Positions 1 to 7,663 of a stretch of 64,000 nt of DNA are shown here, piece after piece; the first letter of the stretch is position 1, and each line of letters starts with the position of its first letter. This DNA is from Ga0077555 sp963746315. Lineage in GTDB: Bacteria > Pseudomonadota > Alphaproteobacteria > Rhizobiales > Hyphomicrobiaceae. Both the position numbers and the translations under genes were made by a program. The stretch lies in assembly GCA_963746315.1 (NCBI GenBank), contig CAVVAR010000003.1, positions 1,130,024 to 1,194,023 of the forward strand, given 5' to 3'. Under the pieces are notes generated by a model, which was not told the origin of the DNA, ran no database searches, and worked only from the letters and a program-made list of their open reading frames with translations.

Positions 1-226
1 CAGTCTCGTAAGGAGGAACCAGCGCCGCGACGTTGCGAACGACGAAAAGCTCTCCCGGTGCAGCGGCAAAAATGGTTGCGGGATCTACGCGGCTGTCGGC
101 ACACGCGACAATCATCGTTTTCGGGGTCTGGCCAGCCGCCACGGCTTTGTAGCGGTCTGCCTCGGCAACGAAGCGTGAGCTGCGGAAGGTCGCATAGCCC
201 GCGTGGAGCTCTGTCGGGATGCCCAT
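1..226 (-). CDS. Beta-class carbonic anhydrase, partial (N-terminal part only)
   Basis: Reversible hydration of CO2 to bicarbonate. The minus strand reads about 75 residues and runs off the left edge of the window, so only the N-terminus is present. The zinc motif CADSRVDP is visible (Cys42, Asp44, Arg46 of the chosen start), followed by GELFVVRN, both diagnostic of the beta class. The ATG at 226 was chosen because it begins the usual short helix before the motif; no strong Shine-Dalgarno is visible. It is transcribed away from the LysR-type gene at 643, so it may be a target of that regulator, which is inference. The C-terminal zinc ligands (His, Cys) lie outside the window. Confidence 0.85.
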   Translation of the reverse strand, partial: MGIPTELHAGYATFRSSRFVAEADRYKAVAAGQTPKTMIVACADSRVDPATIFAAAPGELFVVRNVAALVPPYET

Positions 227-256
227 GTTCTTGGCAAGTCCTTGAAGCGTAGATGG

Positions 257-451
257 TCAGGGTTTCGGCGCCGGGCGGCGGCCCTCACCAGCCAGCTCGG
301 CCTTTGGTAAGGTCTCGGCGCGGATGACGCCGGCTGCCTGGGCGTGCCCGTTGACCGAGCTGAAGACCGCGAAGTCACAGACCTTTGCAACCAGCGCCTT
401 TGTCCCCACAGTGCTCGAGTTGACACGCGTCAGTCGTGCAAGTCCAGTCAT
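257..451 (-). CDS. Small hypothetical protein (64 aa)
   Basis: A 64-codon ORF between the carbonic anhydrase and the LysR gene. The ATG at 451 is preceded by GAGGGTGAG about nine bases upstream, a fair ribosome binding site, which is the main reason to list it. The product has no recognised domain. It is mildly hydrophobic in the middle and ends in a basic, proline-rich tail (RRPAPKP). It lies in the divergent intergenic region and may be only a chance ORF. Confidence 0.3.
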   Translation of the reverse strand: MTGLARLTRVNSSTVGTKALVAKVCDFAVFSSVNGHAQAAGVIRAETLPKAELAGEGRRPAPKP

Positions 452-642
452 GTTGCTCACCCTCGATTGAGGCGGCCGAAAGATTACGGATCAGCCCGCC
501 GTCCCCATCAAGTGGGCTCGCCATCTCGTTCTATCAAATAGGTAGATGCCGTAGTCACCATCGGAGTTTCCGATCGAACTGCATTGTCGGAGCGCCATGC
601 CTATATCGCCAACCGAACCCTCGCGGACTGCATGAGGTCGAT

Positions 643-1563
643 GTGCCTAATCTTCGTCAGCTCGAATATCTCGTCGCTCTCGCCGATACGCTCAATTTCA
701 AGCGGGCGGCTGAGCGCACGAACGCGACGCAGCCCACGATTAGCGAGCAGTTGCGGGCGCTGGAGGAAAGGCTGCGGGTTCAACTCGTTGAGCGCTCACC
801 TAGGCGCGTGATGCTGACCCCGGTTGGACGTCAGATCGTGGACGTCGCGCGCCGAATGCTGCGAGATGCCGACGAGATTCGGATGCTGGCGGCAAGCGGA
901 GGCCGTGAGCTGTCCGGACTATTGCGTCTCGGCCTACCTCCCACGATTGGACCCTACCTCCTGCCGAGCGCGCTCCCCTCCCTCCACAAGGCCTACCCGA
1001 GCCTCCGGCTGTATGTGCGTGAGAGCTTGCCGGAGGAGTTGCCGAGAATGCTGGATGACGCGCGCCTCGATCTGGCGATCACGTTGCTGCCGGTTGCCGG
1101 TGCTGAGTTGTGCAGTGTGCCGCTGTTCCGCGAGCCGCTCATGCTGACCGTCGCAGGAGATCACCCTCTTGCTGCCCGGGCCAGTCTCCGCCGTGATGAT
1201 CTGAGAGGCCTTGACGTTCTGACGCTGGGGCCGGGACATCAGCTCCACGATGCCGTCATGTCCTTGTGCAGTGAGTTCGGAGCAAACTTGCGCTCCGATT
1301 TCGAGGGAACCAGCCTTCACACCCTTCGCGAGATGGTTGTCATGGGGTTGGGGGTGACGTTCTTGCCGGGGCTCTACGTTCAGCGCGAGATCGACGGCGA
1401 CCCGAACCTGAGGACCATTCCCATAGAAGGTCGTACGATTTACCGGACCGTCGGCCTGGTCTGGCGAAAGTCCAGCGCACTCGAGGCTGACTACGAGCGG
1501 CTCGCCGACTTCTTTCGGCAAGCGGTCGGGAAAGCGTTCACGGGAATCACGACGCTCAGCTAG
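643..1563 (+). CDS. LysR-family regulator, OxyR-like but lacking the peroxidatic cysteine
   Basis: Transcription regulator of 306 residues. An N-terminal winged HTH (about residues 2-60) is followed by a LysR substrate-binding domain that aligns well with OxyR through the regions TSLHTLREMV and LPGLYV. The GTG at 643 was chosen because GAGG sits 7 bases upstream and the protein then starts exactly where LysR proteins start (PNLRQLEYL); the reading frame stays open further upstream, but that extension is not family-like. OxyR senses peroxide through Cys199 in GHCLRD and Cys208. Here the first position is Gln200 (GHQLHD) and only Cys209 is kept. Disulfide sensing as in E. coli is therefore unlikely, and it may respond to another signal. 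Its divergent neighbour is carbonic anhydrase. Confidence 0.85.
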   Translation: MPNLRQLEYLVALADTLNFKRAAERTNATQPTISEQLRALEERLRVQLVERSPRRVMLTPVGRQIVDVARRMLRDADEIRMLAASGGRELSGLLRLGLPPTIGPYLLPSALPSLHKAYPSLRLYVRESLPEELPRMLDDARLDLAITLLPVAGAELCSVPLFREPLMLTVAGDHPLAARASLRRDDLRGLDVLTLGPGHQLHDAVMSLCSEFGANLRSDFEGTSLHTLREMVVMGLGVTFLPGLYVQREIDGDPNLRTIPIEGRTIYRTVGLVWRKSSALEADYERLADFFRQAVGKAFTGITTLS

Positions 1564-1663
1564 CGCCTGACCGGGGGCGCGTCTTGCGCTCGGCGCGCAT
1601 CCGTCCCCATGGACGGGCCTCGCCTTTCGGATAAGCTTGTCCGGACATCGCTTGGAGGGACAC

Positions 1664-3289
1664 GTGATCGACGAGGCAAGCCAGACCTACGACTACATCG
1701 TCGTTGGGGCAGGATCGGCAGGCGCGGCTGTGGCAAGCCGGCTTTCCGAGGATGCGCGCAATCGGGTGCTGCTGCTGGAGGCCGGCCCAGCGTCCCATCC
1801 CTGGGCTCGCATCCCAATCGGCTACGCAAAGCTGCTGACAAACCCGGCCGCCAATTGGCTCTATTCCTCAGAGCCCGAGCCGAACACCAACGGCCGACGT
1901 CTGCCCGTGCCCAGGGGCCGCATTCTCGGTGGCTCGAGCTCGATCAACGGTCTCGCCTTCGTGCGCGGCCAGGCTCAGGACTTCGATACCTGGGCCCAGA
2001 TGGGCAATCGCGGCTGGAGCCACCGCGACGTCCTTCCCTTCTTCAAGCGCATGGAGAGCTACCAGGGCGGGGGCGACGACACCTACCGCGGGCGCGACGG
2101 TCCACTGCGTATCACCAATCCTGTACCGCGCGATCCGCTGATCAAGGCGATCATCGAGGCCGCGGGCCAGGTCGGCATCCGTCACAACCCTGATTATAAT
2201 GGCGAGCGCCAGGACGGCATCGCCATGAGCCAGGCCTCGATCTACAAGGGCCGTCGCATGAGCACGGCTTACTGCTACCTCGAGGCGATCGGCAAGCGAC
2301 CCAATCTGTTCATCGAGACCGGCGCACTGACCCGGAGCATCATGCTCGAAGGCAAGCGATGCACGGGCGTTCGCTACGCGATCGGCGATAGCGAGCGTGT
2401 CGCCCGCGCAGCGCGAGAGGTGATCGTCAGCGCCGGCTCCATCAACTCTCCACAGTTGCTGGAGCTGTCCGGCATAGGACAGGCGCAGCGCCTGAAGGAC
2501 CTCGGCATCGAGGTGCGCCATGCGTTGCCGGGAGTCGGCGAGAACTTGCGCGACCACTACGCGCCGCGTACGCGCTGGGCGATCGCCGCCAAGGGAATGA
2601 CCTTCAACGAGCGCGGCCGTGGTCTGGGTCTGGTCAATCAGGCGTTCCGTTACGTGCTGTCCCAGGACAGCATGCTCGCCATGGTGGCCGCGCCGCTGCG
2701 CGCTTTCGTGTTCTCGCGCGACGGTCTCGAGTCGCCGGATCTGCTGCTGGGTTGGGTGCCCATGCTCACCGAGGCTGGTCCCAAGGGGCCTGTGCTCTCG
2801 AGCCAGTCGGGCATGACCTGTTATGCGCACCCCATGCGCCCGGAAAGCAAGGGCAGCATCCACATCACCTCGTCCGACCCGCGCCGGCCGCCCGCCATAA
2901 ATTTCAATTTCCTCTCTGATCCTTCGGATGCCGCGTTGACCGTGCGCGCCATAAGGATCGCGCAGTCGGTCATGTATGCGCCGGCAATGGCCGCGATGCA
3001 GGTCTCCGAGATTGCGCCTGGAAAATCCCGCGCCAGCGACGACGAGATCATCGACTGGGTCAAACAGGCGGCCGAGACGACATATCACCCGGTCGGCACC
3101 TGCAAGATGGGTTCGGATGCCATGGCGGTGGTCGACGAGCGCCTGAGAGTGCGCGGGATCGAGGGCTTGCGCGTCGCCGATGCGTCCATCATGCCGACTC
3201 TGACATCCGGCAACACCAATGCCCCCTCTATCATGATCGGCGAGAAGGCAGCCGATATGGTCCTGAAGGACGCCATGGCACTCGCTTGA
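1664..3289 (+). CDS. GMC-family FAD oxidoreductase (choline/alcohol dehydrogenase-like)
   Basis: Flavoprotein of 541 residues oxidising an alcohol substrate that cannot be specified. The N-terminal dinucleotide-binding motif GAGSAGAAVA lies near residues 16-25. GMC signature 1 (RGRILGGSSSING) and signature 2 (GSINSPQLLELSGIG) are both present, and the C-terminal YHPVGTCKMG carries the catalytic His. The GTG start at 1664 has GGAGGG four bases upstream, which decides it over the ATG at 1637. It is longer and better conserved than the antisense ORF on the other strand. It stands alone, facing moaE across a short convergent gap. Confidence 0.9.
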   Translation: MIDEASQTYDYIVVGAGSAGAAVASRLSEDARNRVLLLEAGPASHPWARIPIGYAKLLTNPAANWLYSSEPEPNTNGRRLPVPRGRILGGSSSINGLAFVRGQAQDFDTWAQMGNRGWSHRDVLPFFKRMESYQGGGDDTYRGRDGPLRITNPVPRDPLIKAIIEAAGQVGIRHNPDYNGERQDGIAMSQASIYKGRRMSTAYCYLEAIGKRPNLFIETGALTRSIMLEGKRCTGVRYAIGDSERVARAAREVIVSAGSINSPQLLELSGIGQAQRLKDLGIEVRHALPGVGENLRDHYAPRTRWAIAAKGMTFNERGRGLGLVNQAFRYVLSQDSMLAMVAAPLRAFVFSRDGLESPDLLLGWVPMLTEAGPKGPVLSSQSGMTCYAHPMRPESKGSIHITSSDPRRPPAINFNFLSDPSDAALTVRAIRIAQSVMYAPAMAAMQVSEIAPGKSRASDDEIIDWVKQAAETTYHPVGTCKMGSDAMAVVDERLRVRGIEGLRVADASIMPTLTSGNTNAPSIMIGEKAADMVLKDAMALA

Positions 3290-3366
3290 CGGCTCGGGGC
3301 GGCGGCCCGCGGCGGTTCTGGCAATCCGTGGAGTAAAAGAAGCGACGGCGGCGCGAGCCTTGCCCC

Positions 3367-3858
3367 TTACTCCGCTGCCGGGACACCGTGCGTTGACTTC
3401 TGCGCTGCGTGCCAGCGCGCAAGCGCAGCCTCGTCGGCCTCGCGCGCGTCCACCCATTGCCCGGAGCCGTCGGCCGTTGTCTCCTTTTTCCAGAACGGAG
3501 CGCGGCTCTTCAGGTAATCCATTAGGAACTCGGCTGCTTCGAAGGCGGCATGGCGGTGCCGCGAAGCGGTCACCACCAGCACGATATTGTCCCCCGGCTT
3601 CAACTCGCCGAACCGGTGGATGATGCGACTTCCATCGAGGGGCCAGCGCGCATATACCTCGGCCTCGACCCGTTCGAGCTCCGCCTCCGTCATCCCGGGA
3701 TAGTGCTCCAGTGTCATCGAGATGATGGGGCGCCCCTTGGCCTCACCCCTCACCGTACCGGTGAATGTCACGATCGCCCCGATGTCGGTTCGGTCTGCCG
3801 TCAGCGCGGCGATCTCGCGACCGACGTCGAAGTTCTCAGCCTGGACGCTAACGCTCAT
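3367..3858 (-). CDS. moaE: Molybdopterin synthase catalytic subunit MoaE
   Basis: Large subunit of molybdopterin synthase, which inserts two sulfurs into precursor Z (cPMP) to give molybdopterin. The 163-residue product has the family landmarks GAIVTFTGTVR near the N-terminus, ASRHRHAAF in the middle and the catalytic-lysine segment KSRAPFWKKE. The gene begins right after moaD (one base between the moaD stop and this start codon), so the two are translationally coupled, as expected for subunits made in fixed ratio. Confidence 0.95.
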   Translation of the reverse strand: MSVSVQAENFDVGREIAALTADRTDIGAIVTFTGTVRGEAKGRPIISMTLEHYPGMTEAELERVEAEVYARWPLDGSRIIHRFGELKPGDNIVLVVTASRHRHAAFEAAEFLMDYLKSRAPFWKKETTADGSGQWVDAREADEAALARWHAAQKSTHGVPAAE

Positions 3859-3859
3859 A

Positions 3860-4111
3860 TCAGCCTCCCGTCACCGGGGGAAAGAATGCAATCTCCCGAG
3901 CCCCTGCAATAGGAGTGTCAGGCTTGACGTGCTCTTGATTGATCGCTGCGCGCACCAGCTCGGGGCGAGCGAAAGCTTCTTCGTACTCGGGTCCGCGCCC
4001 CCGCAGCCAACCCACGAGATCGGCGACGGTTCGGACGTCCTCGGGTAGCTCCAGCGTCTCGCCGGCGCGGCCGATGCGCTCGCGAACCCAGGCGAAGTAG
4101 AGAAGCTTCAT
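3860..4111 (-). CDS. moaD: Molybdopterin synthase sulfur carrier subunit MoaD
   Basis: Ubiquitin-fold protein of 83 residues that carries sulfur as a C-terminal thiocarboxylate for MoaE. The chain ends in the required Gly-Gly (PPVTGG), and the start MKLLYFAWVRE is typical of the family. It is directly upstream of moaE. With pgsA just upstream on the same strand it may be part of a longer transcript. Confidence 0.95.
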   Translation of the reverse strand: MKLLYFAWVRERIGRAGETLELPEDVRTVADLVGWLRGRGPEYEEAFARPELVRAAINQEHVKPDTPIAGAREIAFFPPVTGG

Positions 4112-4173
4112 TGTCTTCCAGCCTCACTCATGGTGGCTACGGCGCGGCGGAGCGCCAGGCGGACGTCGGCCAA

Positions 4174-4776
4174 TTACCGATGCAGCGCTGATCTGATCGC
4201 CGCGGTCAGATAACCACCGCCCGTCCATATCGTCAGCAGCGCCGCCACCCAAAGCAGCGCCGTGCCAGCGGCCATCACACCCTTCACGATCCGCTCGCCC
4301 GCCGGTCCGGCCAACAGGACGCCAAGCGCAATCATCTGCAGTGTCGTTTTCCACTTCGCAAGGCGGGACACGTGCACCCGCACATTGAGCTCTGCCAGGA
4401 ACTCCCTGAGCCCCGATACCAGGATCTCCCGCGATAGGATGATCAACGCCGCCCAGACGCTCGTCGCAGAGATTGTGCCGTCGTGCACGAGCAGGATCAG
4501 CGCCGCGCCAACGAGCAGCTTGTCGGCGATCGGATCGAGCATACGGCCGAGCAGGGATTGCTGCTGCCAGACACGCGCGAGGTAGCCGTCGAGCCAGTCT
4601 GTGAAGCACGCGGCGACGAAGATGGCCAAGGCGATCCAGCGCCGCTGATCGCCCTCGACCAGCAGGAACGCAGCCGTCATGGCAGGCACGGCCACGATCC
4701 TGCCGTAGGTCAGCAGGTTCGGAACGCTGGTTGGGCTCGCCTTCGTAAATGTACCATCCATGCGCGTTTGGACCAT
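4174..4776 (-). CDS. pgsA: CDP-diacylglycerol--glycerol-3-phosphate 3-phosphatidyltransferase
   Basis: Membrane enzyme making phosphatidylglycerol phosphate, the committed step to phosphatidylglycerol and cardiolipin. The CDP-alcohol phosphotransferase motif DG(x)2AR(x)8G(x)3D(x)3D is complete (DWLDGYLARVWQ then GRMLDPIADK). About 200 residues with four to five hydrophobic segments. The ATG at 4776 has AAGGTG directly upstream; a GTG two codons earlier (4782) and an ATG at 4761 are possible alternatives. It precedes moaD-moaE on the same strand with about 60 bases between. Confidence 0.93.
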   Translation of the reverse strand: MVQTRMDGTFTKASPTSVPNLLTYGRIVAVPAMTAAFLLVEGDQRRWIALAIFVAACFTDWLDGYLARVWQQQSLLGRMLDPIADKLLVGAALILLVHDGTISATSVWAALIILSREILVSGLREFLAELNVRVHVSRLAKWKTTLQMIALGVLLAGPAGERIVKGVMAAGTALLWVAALLTIWTGGGYLTAAIRSALHR

Positions 4777-4866
4777 CTTCACCTTGCAAGGTCAACCGGT
4801 CGGAGCAGTGGCCTGCCGAGAAGTCCGCATCCGTTGTTGTCGGACTCCACCTTCGTCGCCTCGACG

Positions 4867-5652
4867 TTAGACGGCAGCGCGCACGAATCGATTGGTAAGC
4901 ACACCGAGACCTGTGATCTCGACGTCCACCGTATCGCCCGACTTGAGATCGGGCGAGAACAGGTCCGTGCCCATCCAGAGCACATCACCCGGCTCGAGCG
5001 TGCAGTACTTGCTTATCGTCGAGATGTAGAGCGCAACACCGTGGATCATGTCGTTTGTCTTGAAGCGAACTGATTCCACGCCGTTCACCCTCACGATCGT
5101 CTCGAGCTTGTCGAGCTCGACGTCGGTTTCGATCCATGGACCCATGGGCTTGAAGGTGTCCGAATTCTTGGCGCGCCAAAGCGTTCGGTCGGCCTTCTGC
5201 CAGGTTCGCTCCGAGACGTCGTTGCCGATGGTATACCCCAGCACGTACGACAACGCGTCAGCCTCTCTGACGTTCCGGCAGCGCTTGCCGATCACTGCGA
5301 CCAGTTCGCCTTCGTACTGCACCTTGTCCGTGGCATCAGCCGGAATGATCACGTCCTCGCCATGCGCGATCAGCGCATTGTTGGTGCGATAGCCGACGTC
5401 CGGTTTTTCCGGCAGCTTGGCGTCGATGCCGAGCCTCTGAGCCGCCAGGATGACATGCTGGGCGTAGTTGAGACCGACGCAATAGAACGTCGTCGGCACC
5501 ACGGGAACCTCCACCTTGACTGAGGCCAGTGCATGGCGCATTGCCGTCCGCTGATAGCCACGGAAGGGATCTCCCGACACCTCGGCAATCTGGGCGCCCT
5601 CGACGATGCCGTAGGCCGTGCGACCGCCGGCCGTAAACCTGATCCAGCGCAT
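4867..5652 (-). CDS. Fumarylacetoacetate hydrolase-family protein
   Basis: A 261-residue member of the FAH superfamily (hydrolases, decarboxylases and isomerases acting on 2-oxo acids; metal dependent). The central fold carries YEGELVAVIGK, with the acidic metal ligands, and GNDVSERTWQ, typical of the catalytic core. The family is too broad to fix the substrate. The start at 5652 has GGAG about 10 bases upstream. It sits between olsA and pgsA on the same strand, with gaps of about 90-130 bases, and no pathway link is evident. Confidence 0.85.
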   Translation of the reverse strand: MRWIRFTAGGRTAYGIVEGAQIAEVSGDPFRGYQRTAMRHALASVKVEVPVVPTTFYCVGLNYAQHVILAAQRLGIDAKLPEKPDVGYRTNNALIAHGEDVIIPADATDKVQYEGELVAVIGKRCRNVREADALSYVLGYTIGNDVSERTWQKADRTLWRAKNSDTFKPMGPWIETDVELDKLETIVRVNGVESVRFKTNDMIHGVALYISTISKYCTLEPGDVLWMGTDLFSPDLKSGDTVDVEITGLGVLTNRFVRAAV

Positions 5653-5786
5653 AGGGTTCGTCTCCTCGTGGCGTATGGGCCACAGCCTAGACGAGGTCGC
5701 GGACGGAGGCCACTATCGCGCTGACAATCCCACTCGCTGGTCCGTCGTCCGGCGGGCAGAAAGCGTCGTCCTTTCGACGCTCAACG

Positions 5787-6647
5787 TCAGGCTGGAATGG
5801 AGCCATCTGACCGCGCCGGGGCGTCGACTGGCTGAGCGCGTGGTGCGGGAGGGGCAACGAGGCTTCTATCCGCGCTTCCGTGGTGTGGAGGCAACCTTGG
5901 CGGATGGTTCAGACTTGCTCTGATTGCGTCCTCGGCTCGGCGGGCCAACATACGGCGGTCCAGCCCCTCTGCCGCGATGGGGTCAAGAAACGTCAGCTTG
6001 ACCACCGACCGTCCACCACCCGCGAGTTGCCAGAGCGAGGCGACGAGCGTGTCGTCGCCGGTGAAAGCGGCTCGCGTGCACGCATCTCCGTCGGGGCGTC
6101 GATAAGCGATCGAGACCGGCTGGACCGGAACACCCTTGTCGACGGCCGCGCTGATGAGCACCGACGAGAAAGGCAGAACGACGCTGCCGTCGGTCGTCGT
6201 ACCTTCCGGAAAAACGCACACAGCGTGGCCGCAGTCGAGTGCCCCCCGTACCTCGTGCCCCACTCGGACCGCGTCCCGTGGACGGTCTCGCTCGACGAAG
6301 ATCGTACCGAGATTCGAGGCGAACCAGCCGATCAGCGGCCACGACCTCACCTCGGACTTGGCGACGAATTTAACCTCGGTCACGCAGAGGTAGGCGTAGA
6401 TGTCGACCCAGGAAATGTGGTTGCCGACCAGCATGAGCGATCGACTGTCGCTCCCTTTGAGCGGCGTGCCTTCCATCTCGAGGGTCAACCCGAATATGTC
6501 GAGAACGCCTTCCGACCAGTGCTTGATGGTCGCTCGTCGGCGTGTGTCGTCGATGAAGGGGAAGACGATGGCCATTGTCGCGGCGCCACGGGCGAGGTGC
6601 AACACGACGCGGGCCATGCCAACCGAGCGGCGGATCACCGTGCGCAT
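5787..6647 (-). CDS. olsA: Lyso-lipid O-acyltransferase, PlsC family (OlsA-like)
   Basis: Second enzyme of ornithine-lipid synthesis: transfers an acyl chain from acyl-ACP to lyso-ornithine lipid. The 286-residue protein shows the PlsC acyltransferase motifs NHISWVD (the HX4D catalytic pair), FVERDRPRDA and FPEGTTTDG. There is a hydrophobic N-terminal segment, and a proline-rich, non-conserved C-terminal tail of about 35 residues. It starts 10 bases after the olsB stop, and the pairing with olsB is what supports the specific name over generic 1-acylglycerol-3-phosphate acyltransferase. Confidence 0.85.
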   Translation of the reverse strand: MRTVIRRSVGMARVVLHLARGAATMAIVFPFIDDTRRRATIKHWSEGVLDIFGLTLEMEGTPLKGSDSRSLMLVGNHISWVDIYAYLCVTEVKFVAKSEVRSWPLIGWFASNLGTIFVERDRPRDAVRVGHEVRGALDCGHAVCVFPEGTTTDGSVVLPFSSVLISAAVDKGVPVQPVSIAYRRPDGDACTRAAFTGDDTLVASLWQLAGGGRSVVKLTFLDPIAAEGLDRRMLARRAEDAIRASLNHPPRLPPHHGSADRSLVAPPAPRAQPVDAPARSDGSIPA

Positions 6648-6656
6648 GTGAAGTCC

Positions 6657-7409
6657 TCAGCTGCCGCTGAAGTGACGGGCGTACCGCGGTGCAAGGCGAT
6701 CGAGGGTGAGCACGATCGGCAGATCGGCGGTACCGAACGCCATGTCGACGGCCGGCGCTCCAGCAATCTCCGCGCCGGCTCTGAGGTAACCCTTGATGAG
6801 CGGCGGTGGCTTGACCGACGTGTCGACCTCGACCGTGCCGATTGCCAGCGGGTTGCGCGGAGCCATGCGGTACTCAGGCGCGCACATATGCTCGTCCGCC
6901 AGCTTCCGGTAGACGTTGGCAGCCTCCATCCCGCCGTCGCTCATCGAGATCGAGGCGCAGCCGATGACGAACCGCGCATCCGAGCCGCGAATCAACCCCG
7001 CGAGCCCTGCCCAGAGCATCGCGATGACGACGCCACTTCTATAGTCGGGATGCACGCACGAGCGGCCGATCTCGACGATATACCGGCGATGCTCGGCCAG
7101 ACCGCAGAGATCGAATTCCTGCTCGGTGTAGAAGCCCCCCAGTCTTCGTGCCTGGAGGGCCGTAAGCACACGATACGTTCCGACCGCCAAGCCGATTTCG
7201 AGATCGCGGACAACGAGATGATGGCAGTAGGGATCGAAGCGATCTGCCTCTATGCCCGGTTGTCCGGGCTCCGGATGTGCGCCCTGCTCCTCGACGAACA
7301 CCTGCCAGCGCAGGCGCTGGGCCTCCTCGACTTCGGCGGCACTCTGCGCAACGCTGACCGCAAACCGCGGTTGCTCCACCACTCGGCGCGACCGGTCTAG
7401 CTGGAGCAT
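6657..7409 (-). CDS. olsB: L-ornithine N-alpha-acyltransferase, OlsB-like GNAT
   Basis: First step of ornithine-lipid synthesis: forms an amide between a 3-hydroxyacyl chain (from ACP) and ornithine. The 250-residue protein belongs to the OlsB/hemolysin-like acyltransferase family, seen from RLRWQVFVEEQGA near the N-terminus, IVEIGRSCVHPDYR in the centre and FVIGCASISMSD. The gene is first in an operon with olsA. Its start at 7409 follows a GGGGGATCTC stretch. The upstream region holds three palindromic repeats. Confidence 0.87.
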   Translation of the reverse strand: MLQLDRSRRVVEQPRFAVSVAQSAAEVEEAQRLRWQVFVEEQGAHPEPGQPGIEADRFDPYCHHLVVRDLEIGLAVGTYRVLTALQARRLGGFYTEQEFDLCGLAEHRRYIVEIGRSCVHPDYRSGVVIAMLWAGLAGLIRGSDARFVIGCASISMSDGGMEAANVYRKLADEHMCAPEYRMAPRNPLAIGTVEVDTSVKPPPLIKGYLRAGAEIAGAPAVDMAFGTADLPIVLTLDRLAPRYARHFSGS

Positions 7410-7552
7410 GAGATCCCCCTAACGATTCCGTCGCACGTTAACGGCGGCGTGTGACGGTTCGCCAACAATCTCCATCTAAGCTGGTAACCATACATTGGAA
7501 TCGTGTGTGCCACAACGTCACGGACTGTGCCGTGACGCTGATGGCGCAACCG

Positions 7553-7660
7553 CCGGATGCGAAGTGGGCATCCGAAGGCGCAAACGCGTGCCGGATGCGA
7601 AGTGGGCATCCGAAGGCGCAAAACGCGTACCGGATGCGAAGTGGGCATCCGAAGGCGGAA
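7553..7660. repeat. Three tandem 38-39 bp palindromic units
   Basis: Three near-identical units start at 7553, 7591 and 7630. Each contains a perfect inverted repeat CGGATGC-N7-GCATCCG that can fold into a 7-bp stem with a 7-base loop, followed by CGAAGGCG and an A-rich ACGCGT spacer. They lie between the 3' end of fhs and the start of olsB, so they could be RNA hairpins that end or stabilise the fhs transcript, or mobile REP-like DNA. Spacers are only about 10 bases, so this is not a CRISPR array. Confidence 0.9.
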
Positions 7661-7663
7661 GCC

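Noticed and set aside
1868..3457. Long antisense ORF over the GMC gene
   Set aside because: No family resemblance and Arg/His-rich composition typical of a shadow frame in high-GC DNA.
5880..7400. 506-codon plus-strand ORF over olsA and olsB
   Set aside because: Lies opposite two well-recognised genes, no domain seen, composition typical of antisense frames.
7553..7660. CRISPR array
   Set aside because: Only three units, with about 10-base near-constant spacers and no cas genes; the unit itself is palindromic and continuous.
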